Made by a program: the position numbers and the translations under genes. 64,000 bases of DNA. Source: Megamerina dolium. Taxonomy: Eukaryota; Arthropoda; Insecta; Diptera; Megamerinidae. Location of the stretch: contig OY978527.1 of assembly GCA_963854835.1 (NCBI GenBank), positions 28,653,029-28,717,028 on the forward strand, written 5' to 3'. Below, in pieces: positions 54,201 to 64,000 of this stretch. The notes beneath the pieces are model-generated. The model had not been told where the DNA came from. It did not search any database and was given only the letters and a program-made list of their open reading frames with translations. Within the stretch, counting starts at the first letter, position 1; each line of letters starts with the position of its first letter.

Positions 54201-56562
54201 TCGTACTGTCGGGCTTCACCACCGCATGATGAGGGAGGTAGTACGATAAATCGGGAGCTGAATTCACGTTATGAGCAATTCTCTTCATATGCCCTAAATC
54301 GATATATTCCTTAAGAACACGATCATATTCGATCTTGAATTGTGGGGTCTTAAGTAACCGCACTTCGTTACCAAAGAATTGAGCTCGCGCCGAATTGCGC
54401 GACTCTCCTAATGATAACTCCTCGGGAAACTGCTTTTTGAAGGGTAATGACACAACAAAACGGCCGTATTTATTACGGAATGTGGATTTCTTGTAATATT
54501 CTTCACAGTATAAGTCTTCGGCGGACTTGGGAGTAATTCTTGGGAGTTCTTCCATCTCCCAGAATCGAGAGATTTGTCGATCGAGACTAATTTCGTTATA
54601 GAAAGATAAAATTGTTCCATGCGCTTGGGGTTTCGCATAACGACCAGTGATAATCCAACCGAAAACCGTATTTTGAGCTATTAGGGTACCAAGAATGCCC
54701 TTACGTATACCTTCTTGCAGAATAGATGGGTAGATATCACCACCTAAGACCAGATCTACAGGGGAACTCTTATGTAGATTTTCATCTGCTAACCGTAGGC
54801 CTGCAAGTTCCTTGCGTAAGTTAGCAGATATGGTACAAGAAGGCAATTTTCCTGTGAGCTTGGTTAACACGAAGGCATCCACTTTAATTGTCACGCTGGG
54901 GTCAACTGGGGATCCGATCTCCAACGAACACGTTTTTGATGAATGCGCTGTAACGACCTCGTTTAGGCCAGTTACTGTCGTACGTACATCTGAAATAGGG
55001 AGGCGCAACCTATTTCGCAGCCGCTCGGACATAAACGTGGCCTCCGAACCGGAATCGATAAGCGCTCGAGCCGTGAAGGAGATGTTGTGGTGCCGAATTT
55101 GTACCAGTGCTGTTCCCAGTAGCACTGCCTGTTTTTGTGTCGGGTGGCTTGTAGAATCCACAACCGTGTCATGGTTTTCCTTTGTAGCTGGTTGCAGTTG
55201 GGATGCGAACGATTGATGAACTCGTTCTGTTGACTCTTTATTGGGATTAGCCGCAAGAGTTGCGTCGCGATGCACTCCATGGGAATCCTCTGACCGATGA
55301 AGCAGGGAATGATGCTTCTTTTTGCATGATGAGCAAGTAAATGGGCTCTTGCACTTACTAAAATCGTGGGAATTGGCAAAACAATTGGTACAGAGCTTGT
55401 GCCTTCTGACGACATTGTAACGTTCTTCTATTGACAACTTTAAGAAATCGGGACATGAGCGAAGAGAATGTGAATTTCTGCATAGTGGGCAACCGCGAGT
55501 TACAATGTTGTTGTGATAAATGCCGACCTTCTTGGAAGCCGTTGGAGGACAGTACGATCGCCTGGGGGGGTCGAACCGACCGGGTTGTCGATTCACTGGC
55601 TGGCTAAATGGCCGATTCTGTGGCTGGCTGAGTTGCCGAGAACCACTTCTGATATCGGAGACCGATTCCAAGGTCTGATACCGTTCTGTTAAAAAGGCGT
55701 CGAAGTCACTCCACTTCGGGGTTTCTCGTTTATTTTTCAGAGACTGCTCCCAAAGACACAGAGTCGTGTCGGGAATCTTCGTTGAACACAAATAGACGAA
55801 AATTGCATCCCAATGAGAGGTGTCAATCTTCAACAGCGTCAGATGTGTGATGCTGTCGTTTATCGTACGTTGTAGTCGTTTCAGGTTTGGGCCGGTTTCT
55901 TGTGTTACCGCCTGGAGATTGAAAAGAGATTTCAACTGTAAGTTGACGAGAATCCTCTTGTTTTCATATCTCTCCTCGAGATTGCGCCATGCTAGTGCGA
56001 AGCCATCATTAGTCAAGGGAGTAGACTTAATGATATTATGTGCTTCGCCTCGGGTTTTCTGAAGCAAGTGGTATAATTTTTCCACTGGCGACAGCCGGGG
56101 GTTATTGCGATATAAGGCCGTAAACATGTCGCGAAAACTTGGCCATGACACATAATCGCCAGAAAAGCAGGCTGTATCGCATGGAGGCAACTGAATAGAG
56201 GGAAAGACTTGCTCAATGTTATGATTCGGAGAATTATGAGTAGTTGAACTATGAGCAGCGATCGGAGAAGGCACTAGAACGGTCAGGTCATGAAGAATGG
56301 AGTTAATGCTAGAGAGGCACCGAGTATAAGCCACCTGGCACTCTCGGTATGCTTCCTTTACCTCTTCTATTCCATCTACATCTTCCTCCGCAGAGATGAT
56401 CGATTCCCATGCTGTCCTGCAACTATTCCACAGGGTCTCGAAATCTTTTCTCTGGATATCCAGGGTGAAAGTGCTGTGGGAATCTTCACTGAGGGTTTGG
56501 AAGTATCTGTCAAATGTGTGGATTTCCTCCACAATAGCTTTAAACCGCTTGACGTTGGACAT
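51247..56562 (-). CDS. BEL/Pao gag-pol polyprotein, 1771 aa, intact
   Basis: Single frame from ATG 56562 to TAA 51247. In order: gag with coiled N-terminus and the 'FSGDYVSWPSFRDMF' region (about residues 130-300); three-part zinc knuckle (about 355-425); aspartic protease 'ALIDSGSEATFM' (about 500); reverse transcriptase with 'RVVFNASS' and catalytic 'YVDD' (about 914); RNase H 'GFCDASEKAY' and 'WTDSTIVLSWL' (about 1090-1170); integrase with its zinc region, 'GVDFAGPF', 'FSDNGTSF' and 'LWEAGVKSFK' giving the DDE triad (about 1474, 1540, 1590). Length and order are typical of Pao/BEL elements. No stop or shift was found, so it probably encodes active enzymes for cytoplasmic virus-like particles and genome integration. 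Confidence 0.95.
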   Translation of the reverse strand: MSNVKRFKAIVEEIHTFDRYFQTLSEDSHSTFTLDIQRKDFETLWNSCRTAWESIISAEEDVDGIEEVKEAYRECQVAYTRCLSSINSILHDLTVLVPSPIAAHSSTTHNSPNHNIEQVFPSIQLPPCDTACFSGDYVSWPSFRDMFTALYRNNPRLSPVEKLYHLLQKTRGEAHNIIKSTPLTNDGFALAWRNLEERYENKRILVNLQLKSLFNLQAVTQETGPNLKRLQRTINDSITHLTLLKIDTSHWDAIFVYLCSTKIPDTTLCLWEQSLKNKRETPKWSDFDAFLTERYQTLESVSDIRSGSRQLSQPQNRPFSQPVNRQPGRFDPPRRSYCPPTASKKVGIYHNNIVTRGCPLCRNSHSLRSCPDFLKLSIEERYNVVRRHKLCTNCFANSHDFSKCKSPFTCSSCKKKHHSLLHRSEDSHGVHRDATLAANPNKESTERVHQSFASQLQPATKENHDTVVDSTSHPTQKQAVLLGTALVQIRHHNISFTARALIDSGSEATFMSERLRNRLRLPISDVRTTVTGLNEVVTAHSSKTCSLEIGSPVDPSVTIKVDAFVLTKLTGKLPSCTISANLRKELAGLRLADENLHKSSPVDLVLGGDIYPSILQEGIRKGILGTLIAQNTVFGWIITGRYAKPQAHGTILSFYNEISLDRQISRFWEMEELPRITPKSAEDLYCEEYYKKSTFRNKYGRFVVSLPFKKQFPEELSLGESRNSARAQFFGNEVRLLKTPQFKIEYDRVLKEYIDLGHMKRIAHNVNSAPDLSYYLPHHAVVKPDSTTTKLRVVFNASSRTSSGKSLNDVLCTGPILQSDLMVLILRWRLYRFVFNADIEKMYRQILVHPKHTPYQRICFRKSPNEDLQTFELQTVTFGVNCAPYLAIRTLLQLAEENEAANPIASDILKHSMYVDDVLAGAHTLDEAIAARNQLASVLDTAGFSLRKWTSNHQRVIDDLPSEHLLDSEFLNISDASTAKTLGLRWNAGSDCFFFSPGPLSTKASFTKREVLSMIAKLFDPAGWLAPKIIVAKMLMQQLWLDKTDWDESIKPLTLHKWQTFLSDYPNLASIRIPRFVDFSPDSNLQFHGFCDASEKAYAAAVYIRIENSTGEVRTHLLAAKTSVAPVKTLSLPRLELCGADLLASMLDVLIPQLRIPKYTIFSWTDSTIVLSWLNKPPCHWTTFVANRVSSIVEKIGNSNWSHVCSIENPADMATRGITAKELANNELWWQGPSWLKMPRSNWPNTNPNPELVNVPETKLIKSHFVRLAESDDILDRFSALPRALHVISYILRFYHNCQPSKRGQYCFNSLSISSEEITSTRNKLIALCQMRHFSHEYADLSKKIAIPRKSELLPLNPFLDSSGIMRMNGRLVHSPALSYRERYPIILPYAGRFTRLLLEFVHLVSMHSANQLLLRLIRLEYWVPKLKNLVKTTVHKCKVCVLEKQKHYSQIMAALPPERTSLSRPFATTGVDFAGPFDIKAYIGRACRITKGYVCVFVCFATKAIHLEATSDMTTPTFLAAFTRFFSRRGCPSTLFSDNGTSFVGASRVIRTENEKFLRNIREHVEASHSHQDLEWRFIPAGAPHMGGLWEAGVKSFKAHLKKLSPNLKYTLEEFSTLLSRIEACLNSRPISPMSDNPADLSPLTPGHFLIGSALLAPAEPDVSDQPLSVVNRWQRLKVIHQSFCLRWKEEYLKELHKRTKWQSPNNDIRIGDLVVIRKEHLPPNEWRLGRVQKTYLGPDSHVRVADIRTAKGIVTLPIVKLVALPMSTP

Positions 56563-57055
56563 TTTCTCAAATTATCGGGAATATTTTAGTCAATAAGTGA
56601 TTATTAGGGAGGGAGAGAGCAGAAAAAGACAATGCGCAAAATTTTCAAAAGGAGAGCAAGCACTTATGTAAAAGTGTTTTATTTAATTTTTTAAGAATTT
56701 CACTCTTTATAAAAAGTAGGGGTCAACAGGCCTTTTTTTTTTCCTCGGGGTCGTTTTACCTAGGATGCTTGTTTTTTATATACCAAATATTATAAAGTAT
56801 GTAAGCAAAAAGAACAACCAAAATGAACAAATCACACGGTAGCGTTGTTTGTGTATAATTTGAAATCTCGAACTGTGTTATTTATATTAATTAGCGATTT
56901 TGTTATTGCCAATTTAAGTACTAAGTACTTACATGTAAATGGCATACAAAAACTTGGGAAAATAACACAACGGGTGGAACGAGAAGAAGCACAAACGATA
57001 TATGGAAGCAAGGTTCCTTTGTTGTACGTATGTATGTTCTATAAAAAATTACAAA

Positions 57056-57086
<31 letters not shown>

Positions 57087-57133
57087 TATATACTTATATA
57101 TATTTTATACAAATTACGCGGGAAGTGAATATA

Positions 57134-57318
57134 CTTATGGCGCTTTCATTATTATTAATGGGGGCCCTCCATGTGGCGACCACCGGGCAACGTCTTCCTG
57201 GCACCCGCTGGGAGGCGGCTGAAGTGAGTGGCGAAAATCTCCTCGGTTAGAGGTTGTGCGTTGGGTTTGGGACCCGCCACATAAAAAACCCCTCCAATGA
57301 AAAAAACTAAAATGCCTC
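57134..57318 (+). mobile_element. 185-bp retroposed LINE 5'-end fragment inside the BEL leader
   Basis: Flanked by an exact 14-bp direct repeat GGGAAGTGAATATA (57120-57133, 57319-57332). The insert ('atggcgctttcattatt', 'gcgaccaccgggcaac', 'gggtttgggacccgcc', '...aatgcctc') matches 58968-59163 at the start of LINE copy 4 with few differences. It contains only the 5' UTR of that LINE, with no TAAG tail and no Pol III boxes seen. It is oriented opposite to the BEL element, in its leader between PBS and gag. Confidence 0.8.
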
Positions 57319-57655
57319 GGGAAGTGAATATATGCGGGAAAAAAGAAAAACAACAAATAGTTTTTTCTCAAACTAATTTAAATAACCTTTATTTGTTGGT
57401 GTGAACGGTCTCCAACAGAAATTGGCCTATGTATGTATCTTCCGTGTCATATATATGTATATATATATATGTGAATATATACTTAGGATGTGCTTATGTG
57501 CACTTTATATGGGAGCATGAATACAAATATTGTATATTGGGGAATGATTGGGATGTTTACATATACATATACCCGTATAAAATAGACCACTTGTGCATAA
57601 GCTGATTAACACGTACCTGGGTGGCAAGATATTCTTACCAAACGTTGCGAGCCGA

Positions 57656-57672
57656 TCCGGCTCGAAGGACCA
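57656..57672 (-). other. BEL primer binding site, tRNA-Tyr
   Basis: The + strand TCCGGCTCGAAGGACCA equals the 3' end, with CCA, of insect tRNA-Tyr as I remember it; 17 bases match. It lies 4 bp inside the 5' LTR, the correct place for the minus-strand primer. Confidence 0.8.
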
Positions 57673-57676
57673 AAAA

Positions 57677-58316
57677 TGTCGAGATGAAGGGGGATATTGC
57701 CGGTGGGCCGCGTGTTGATGGTCTTCCTTGCCTCGGTTGCTGTTGTGATTGGTTGGTGACACTGCTGTTGGAGATAAAACCACTGCACTGATACACTTTG
57801 TAAAATTTGTTTTCCTTTTGTTTTCGATTTTTTCGCATGTATTTATCACACCTTTTATATATTTTAATTATATTCCTAATTATTGATGTTACTAATTGTA
57901 GTACAATAATTAGATTACACTTAGTGTACGTCCAAATGTGGTTGTGTTCTATGTAAAAAGTCTTCAAATATTTAAAATGTTTCGTTTATTTTGTATAATT
58001 ATACTTTTTTTTCATATAATATTTATGATTGCACAATAAAGTATAAAATTAAAATCGGATCAAAAAAAAAATCGCGCACTGTCTTTTTAAACGAGAGATG
58101 GAAAATTAGCAGAATTAATAACAATAGAAAAAGAACAAGTAGTTGAAAGAAAAAAGAGAACTAGGGAAAGCGAGAGAGAGAGAGAAAAAGCGGTAAACAG
58201 CGAAACATAACTTATTAAATTTACAATAGGTTGCCACCCCAAAAGAATTACAATTTAATGTTAATAATGAAATGTATTAATCGACAGTGCGCGACATTTA
58301 TGTTCTGGCGTAGACA
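57677..58316 (-). repeat. BEL 5' LTR
   Basis: 640 bp, TGT...ACA, partner of 49437-50076. It should contain the promoter of the element in minus orientation. Confidence 0.95.
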
Positions 58317-58524
58317 CATACCCTTCCTACTGAGCTCAATGGGGGGTTATGGGGGAATGCCTCCACTTGCACCAATTAATGTGCAAACACTCGATATTCG
58401 CAATTACTACAACAAATCAAAACTTTTCCCCTCAACTCACTCACGTGCGTCTCGAACGCACGTAACGCACGAAAAGAAATATCAAACGATTATAAACGGT
58501 TCAGACGGAATACCAAAAATCATA

Positions 58525-58569
<45 letters not shown>

Positions 58570-58944
58570 ATAATAATAATACAAAAAATTATATACTAAA
58601 TAACGAAAACCAATATTTGCCACAAATGGAAACTGCAATCATCAATATCAAATCCCAAAAAAAGAACACCGCCGTGACAACCCCGACATTTTGGTTGCAC
58701 ACGTCCACCATCAGAAAATTCGTTTGCTTTTGTTCTTTTACTTCTCCGCTGTCAGATCTTGTTTACATTTTATATTTGAAGTGCGGTGTGTAAAATGTAA
58801 GGTAACGTGTCTAACTGCCTCAACCGGGTGGGGCTAGCGCAATCCTTGTTGAACTCATCGCAAGTCAACTCACTGGCTGTCATGTAGTTTGATCTGAGCG
58901 CTATGTGATGATACCTTTATTTGTTAATGAGGGGTAGTCATATA
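58317..58944. other. flank with (TA)n microsatellite
   Basis: Right flank of the BEL insertion. A TA repeat of about 20 units lies at about 58524-58568. From about 58800 the sequence may already be LINE 5' UTR: 'ctatgtgatgatacctttatt..gttaatga' at 58900 partly repeats 58961-58994. Confidence 0.5.
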
Positions 58945-61900
58945 GCTTGCTCTGCTTACTATGTGATGGCGCTTTCATTATTATTAATGGGGGCCCTACA
59001 TGTGGCGACCACCGGGCAACGCCTTCCTGGCACCCGCTGGGAGGCGGCTGAAGTGAGTGGCGAAAATCTCCTCGGTTAGAGGTTGTGCGTTGGGTTTGGG
59101 ACCCGCCACATAAAACCCCCCACCCCACCTCCCCCCCAATGAAAAAAACTAATATGCCTCGGATAAGGACTACCGCTTTAGTTGATGACCCCCGCAAACG
59201 ATAAAAGGACAATGATTTACGGATATGTACCTGGAATGTCCGGTCCCTTTATAGGGAGGGTGCCTCTATCCAGCTGGTTGGTGTCCTCGAAAAATACAGA
59301 GCTGACATCACCGCTCTCCAGGAAATGCGATGGACAGGAGAGGGCTGCTCCAAAAGAGCGTCCTGTGACATCTACTACAGTTGCCATGCTGAAAGGCACG
59401 AATTAGGATGTGGATTTTTGGTCAGCAAGAGACTACGACATCTTGTCTCACAGTTCACGCCTGTGAACGAACGGCTGGCCACAATCCGCATCAAGGCAAA
59501 ATACTTCAACATCAGCCTTATATGTGCCCACGCTCCGACGGATGAGAAGGACAATGTGACCAAGGAGAGCTTCTTTCAGCGCCTCGAAGAAGCTTATGAC
59601 CGCTGCCCCCGCCACGATATCAAAATCGTGCTTGGCGACTTTAATGCCAGGGTGGGCAAGGAAGGTACCTTTGGTCCAACTGTCGGAAAATTCAGCCTCC
59701 ACCAGAACACCTCCGATAACGGAATGAGGCTGATCGACTTCGCCGCACCACGAAACATGGTAATTGGTGGTACCAGATTCTAGCATCTCGACATCCACAA
59801 AGCGACATGGCTGTCTCCAGATCAACGTACAAGAAACAAAATTGATCATGTGGTGATTGACGGAAGGCATGCTTCCAGTGTGATGGATGTGAAATCGATC
59901 CGTGGTACCAACATCGACTCGGATCACTACCTTGTTGCAGCTAAGGTGCGCACACGCTTATGTGTCGCAAATAACAAGAGAAGTCCCACACAGAGAAAGC
60001 TCGACGTCAGTAAGCTGCGATCACCAGAGACAGCAGATGCATTTTCCACTCGACTATCGGATCTGCTTATGCAGAACACTCCCTCACTTGATGATACATG
60101 CGCACGGTGGACACATATATCCCACTCCATGACTACTGCTGCCGAGGAGGTAATCGGTTACTACCGGCCTCTGAGGAATGAGTGGTATGATCAGGAGTGT
60201 CGCGACGCTACCGCGGAGAAAGACGCCGCCTACAGAAAAACCCTGCGTGCAGGCGCAACGCGAGCTGTTAAGGAGCGGTATAGAGAGAAAAGGAGTGCAG
60301 AGAGGCGTCTTTTCAGGCGCAAGAAGAGGGAGTTGGAAAGACGCGAGTGTGAGGAGATAGAGATGTGTATCGACAAGAATGAGGCTCGAAAATTCTTCGA
60401 AAAGATCGAGCGCCTGAGTGTAGGTTTAAATCCCGGAGCCTCTTATTGTCGTGATGGAAATGGGAATCTGGTTACAGATGTCCAGAGTGTACTGAGCCTA
60501 TGGAGGGAACACTTCTCCACGTTACTGAATGGCGGTGCTACGAACCATTCCGCCAGTGGAGGAGATTGCCCGATAACCCCAATTACAGATGATGGTGTTG
60601 ATGTTCCACCACCCGACTATGACGAGGTTGAAACGGCCATTGTAAGGCTGAAGAACAACAAAGCTGCAGGTGCTGATGGCCTGCTTGCCAAGTTGTTTAA
60701 GACCGGAGGCGATGAGCTGCTCGCCTGCATGTACCAGCTCATAAGCAGAATATGGTCGGATGAAAGCATGCCTGATGATTGGAGGCTCAGTGTTCTCTGT
60801 CCTGTACATAAAAAAGGAGACCCCACAATTTGCGCCAACTACCGTGGAATAAGTCTCCTGAGCATCGCATACAAGGTTCTATCGAGCGTAATGTGTGAAA
60901 GGTTGAAGCCTATGCTCACAACCTGATTGGACCTTGTCAGTGTGGCTTCAGACCTGGTAAATCCACCATCGACCAGATTTTCACACTGCGCCAAATCCTA
61001 GAGAAGACCCAAGAAAAACAGATCGACACACACCACCTATTTGTTGATTATAAAGCCGCTTTCGACAGTCCGGTAAGGGATTACCTCTATGCAACAATGT
61101 CTGAGTTCGGTATTCCTGCAAAGCTCATTCGACTTTGTAGAATGACACTGCATAACTCCCGTTGTGCAGTGAAAATTGGGAAGGACCTCTCCGCACCGTT
61201 TAATACCGAACGGGGTTTCAGACAAGGTGATTCGTTATCGTGCGACTTCTTCAATCTTATTATGGAGAAAATAATACGAGCTGCTGATCTACGACATAAT
61301 GGCACTATCTTCAACAAAAGTGTCATGCTGTTAGCATATGCCGACGATATTGACATAATCGGCATGAACACGCGAGCAGTCAGTGCAGCATTCTCAGAGT
61401 TGGAAAGAGAGTCGCGTCGGATGGGTCTCACGGTGAACGAGGGCAAGACGAAGTATCTAGTGTCAACAAACAAAGAGTCCCGGCGTCTTGGACAGCACGT
61501 CACTGTTGACAACTACGCTTTTGAAGTAGTAAGGGACTTTGTCTATCTTGGAACCAGCATTAACAGCAGTAATGACGTCGGCTTGGAGATCATGCGTAGG
61601 ATAACTCTTGCTAACAGGTGTTACTTTGGGCTGAGTAAGCAATTGAGAAGTCGAGCCCTCTCTCGAAGAACGAAAACTACACTTTACAAGTCTCTCATCA
61701 TGCCTGTCCTAACATATGGCGCTGAAGCCTGGACAATTTCCACCTCGGATGAGCGAATGCTTGGAGTTTTCGAGAGAAAAGTCCTACGTAGGATCTTTGG
61801 ACATATTTGCGTTGGTGGCCAGTACCGAATAAGGTACAACCATGAGCTGTAAGAGCTGTATGCCGATATTGACATAGTAAAGCGCATCAAAATCCAGCGG

Positions 61901-62158
61901 CTGCGCTGGCTAGGTCATGTCGAGCGAATGGAAGAACACGCTCCAGCTAAGAAGGTGTTATATTCGGAACCCGCTGGAGGACGACGCAGAAGAGGAAGAC
62001 CAAACCTCCGGTGGAAAGACCAAGTACTGGAGAACCTGACGGCGCTTGGAATTTCTAACTGGCGCCAGCTAGCGAAGAACAGAGATGGCTGGCGAAGCAT
62101 GTTATTTTCGGCCTAAATCGATATTCGGTTGTTATGGCCACATAAGTAAGTAAGTAAG
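58945..62158 (+). mobile_element. RTE-like LINE, copy 4, near full length (about 3.2 kb)
   Basis: Runs from a 5' UTR shared with the fragment at 57134 through the endonuclease and RT to the 3' end 'ttatggccacataagtaagtaag'. A 6-bp CATATA occurs on both sides (58939-58944 and 62159-62164), a plausible target duplication, though the left boundary is less sure than the right. Length and the TAAG-repeat tail fit RTE-type elements; the clade name is from the overall pattern (one APE-RT protein, short repeat tail), not from a search. Confidence 0.85.
59208..62116 (+). pseudogene. LINE endonuclease-reverse transcriptase, three lesions
   Basis: Reads 'NDLRICTWNVRSLYREG' and 'LQEMRW' (endonuclease), 'GFLVSKRL', 'ICAHAPTDEKD', 'LGDFNARVG', then a linker and RT with 'ICANYRGISLL', 'FVDYKAAFDS', 'GFRQGDSLSC' and YADD (61337-61348), ending 'RWKDQVLENLTALG' and 'NWRQLAKNRDGW' with TAA at about 62114. 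Lesions compared with its sister copies: TAG at 59781 (others CAG), a one-base deletion near 60917, and TAA at 61850 (copy 3 has TAC). The last stop is shared with copy 1. Otherwise the longest coding copy in the window. Confidence 0.87.
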
Positions 62159-62219
62159 CATATATGGACAAAATACTTCCATACGTGATAATTAAGGAGG
62201 AAGATGCATTAATCCGTGT

Positions 62220-63850
62220 ACGCGTTATACATCTATGTGCGCAATTTGCATCAATTCTTCCAAAGTGTGTGTATTAAATTAATAAATGTAAATTGTGTGT
62301 GGTGCCTCTACGATGTTGCTCGAACGCTTAGAGCGCCGCGACAAGATACTGCTGCACAAAAATATTGTATCCAACACCTTCACTTTATCACTTTATCACG
62401 CAATAGGAACCTCATTCAGCCTGGGTAAGTGATTTTACACTCCATAATACACATTCAAATCTTTTGCAGGGCGCTGTACATACACACGCACTCTGAGCTG
62501 AATCTTTAACGCGTTCACTGATAGTGAAACGGTTGCTTATACGCCTATACTAGGAGCAGCTCTATAATGGTAAGCCTCACGATATGAAATAAAAAAAAAA
62601 AACGTTTAGTACTTATCTTTTGCTCTATTTCCAAATACTATAGTTCTCCAGCTTGCTCGCTCTCTGCGTACCTTTTTTTGCTGCTGCTTCTCACTATCGA
62701 TGCCACCGGACCACTATCCAGCAGGTACTTCTTCAGTCCACGCGCTGGCTCCTCCACAGACTCCACAGGTACGTACGCACATATATCTCCTTACACCATA
62801 TAATCACACGATATTAATTTACATTGTCAATTGATTTGTTCACCAATAATCTTTTTTTGCTGTTTCAGATCATAAACACACGCACTCATTACTGGACCAA
62901 CTTCGCCAACGTGTTCACTGAACCACAAAAAAAAAACAACTGATCTCCACCGCTAGCAACGGACTCCCCTATTATACCCTCGGCGGCAAACGAAAAGACA
63001 TTCCTTGCTGTTACAAACACAGACATAACAGACTACCGGTTTGTTCCGACGAAGGACGACATTTGCCGTCGATAAACGGTGGGTATCTCATACACCTACA
63101 ACTTCATCAACATACCGCAGTCGCAGAGCAACGTCAGCGTAAGTACTTTTGTACAAACATAGACATATAATTTAACATCTTTATACATGTTATCAACAGT
63201 TTTGCTTATGTTATTAACAGGTTTGCATATGTTGACAACAGCTTTTCTTTATGCTGTTTTCTCCATTATGCAAATCTATACACACATATCCATGTTACCC
63301 ACCATTTCATACGTGAATCTCCTTTTCTTTGTTTTTTTCTTTTTCTTTACAGAAAAAAATGGACGATAGACCACACGCAACAAATATTACTTAGAATCTG
63401 GCTCTCAATTTAAAGAGAACAATTTTAACAAGCAATTTATATTGTCACCTCATGCTTCAATAACTCTTCATTTCTTTTCCCTTGTTCTTTTACAATTTTA
63501 GTGCAACTCCTCTGCCATGTGATATAGTTTACCCTATTAGTGAGATCGTTCTTATCGATTTGTTTGCTATTGTTCTTAACGAATTTTTCTTTTCCAACAG
63601 GACTAAATTTGATTCAGATCCTCGGTTGTGTTTCTGCGAGATGCAAATGCGGCGGTCGCTACCAAATTTATAGCATGCACAGGCCTGATAATTGGTCAAT
63701 CAGAAGCTGTGTTGGTCGGAGTAGTGTTTCTACTTCTTCTTCTTCGGCTTCTACAGTTAATGCGTTGTTGTGGATTGTGCTACTGTTCTTTCCAGTGGAT
63801 TCGTCAATTTTTAATGAATGCCTCCGCCTGTTGACCTTGCTTTTTTGTGT
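62220..63850 (+). other. candidate multi-exon transcript, probably non-coding
   Basis: Several good splice motifs lie in order: donor GTAAGT at 62425; acceptor TTTTGCAG ending 62469; donor GTAAGC at 62570; donor GTACGT at 62769; acceptor TGTTTCAG ending 62868; donor GTAAGT at 63139; acceptor TTTCTTTACAG ending 63352; acceptor TTCCAACAG ending 63600. The presumed exons are more GC-rich than the introns. A first frame (ATG 62313, 'MLLERLERRDKILLHKNIV') is open to the first donor, but later exons have stops in the joined frames and one carries an A-run, so a non-coding RNA, a UTR or a dead gene is as likely. Confidence 0.25.
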
Positions 63851-64000
63851 ATAATTTTCTTTTTCACTTTCAACTTAAATTATATTTTAAAGAAATTTTG
63901 CATTTACCTTATACAAATTAACACCGTCTCTCATTAAAGGAATCTTTCTTTCTTATTTTCCGACAAGCAACTTTATTTTTTAAGTTTCGCTTGCAAAGTA

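Larger units (their letters stand above)
49437..58316 (-). mobile_element. complete BEL/Pao LTR retrotransposon, 8880 bp
   Basis: Two 640-bp LTRs (49437-50076 and 57677-58316), each TGT...ACA, differ at one base that I can see (T at about 50012 against C at about 58252). A 5-bp duplication CATAC flanks the element (49432-49436, 58317-58321). In its own orientation it has 5' LTR, tRNA-Tyr PBS, leader of about 1.1 kb, gag-pol, a second ORF, PPT and 3' LTR. The near-identical LTRs and unbroken coding frames suggest a recent insertion and possibly an active master copy. Flanking DNA includes older LTR relics. Confidence 0.95.

Noticed and set aside
57056..57103. CRISPR-like or other ordered repeats in the BEL leader
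   Set aside because: These are simple TA microsatellites without spacers.
57134..57318. An independent tRNA- or 5S-derived SINE
   Set aside because: No Pol III boxes are visible and the whole unit matches the 5' end of the LINE at 58945.

Overview
The window looks like a stretch of nuclear DNA from a higher fly, most probably a tephritid fruit fly (inference). It is AT-rich, has short GT-AG introns, carries tandem P450 genes of the fly Cyp4d type, and is packed with dipteran transposons, including a DD41D (rosa-type) element and a Mos1-like mariner. There are no tRNA or rRNA genes and no CRISPR. All host genes I can support are on the + strand.

Bases 3870-37096 hold a tandem Cyp4d-like cytochrome P450 array. 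Each complete gene has four coding exons: a long first exon (about 560 bp, membrane anchor to the 'TICG/IICG' boundary), a 70-bp exon 2, an exon 3 of about 550-570 bp (helix I, ExxR) and an exon 4 of about 350 bp (PERF, heme-binding Cys). Splice phases are the same in every copy. The order is first exon A, first exon B plus tail B, first exon C plus tail C, first exon D plus tail D, then tail E. Three genes are complete (7529-9712, 14612-18438, 23268-28987). Exon A has an intact donor but no tail of its own, and tail E has an intact acceptor but no first exon. The simplest reading for A is an alternative first exon of gene B. Introns 1 and the intergenic spaces are full of transposons, while introns 2 and 3 are compact and clean.

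Mobile DNA makes up much of the rest. It includes a Tc1 element (10166-11801), four copies of one tRNA-derived SINE in the same orientation, several MITE families (one nested in another), an RTE-like LINE family (copies at 19865-22086, 30366-34775 as a nest, 45198-46213 and 58945-62158), a Mos1-like mariner (37797-39043), a gutted PIF/Harbinger (39926-41109), an internally deleted mariner (42236-42790) and a DD41D mariner with one stop codon (43379-44679).

From 49437 to 58316 lies a complete, apparently young BEL/Pao LTR retrotransposon on the minus strand: 640-bp LTRs with one difference seen by eye, 5-bp target duplication CATAC, a PBS matching tRNA-Tyr, an unbroken 1771-codon gag-pol and a second ORF encoding a copy of the gag zinc-knuckle module just downstream of a strong-looking splice acceptor. 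Its leader contains a 185-bp piece of the LINE 5' end with its own 14-bp target duplication. The last 1.8 kb (62159-64000) has a string of good splice-site motifs but no convincing protein; it may be a non-coding or untranslated multi-exon transcript.
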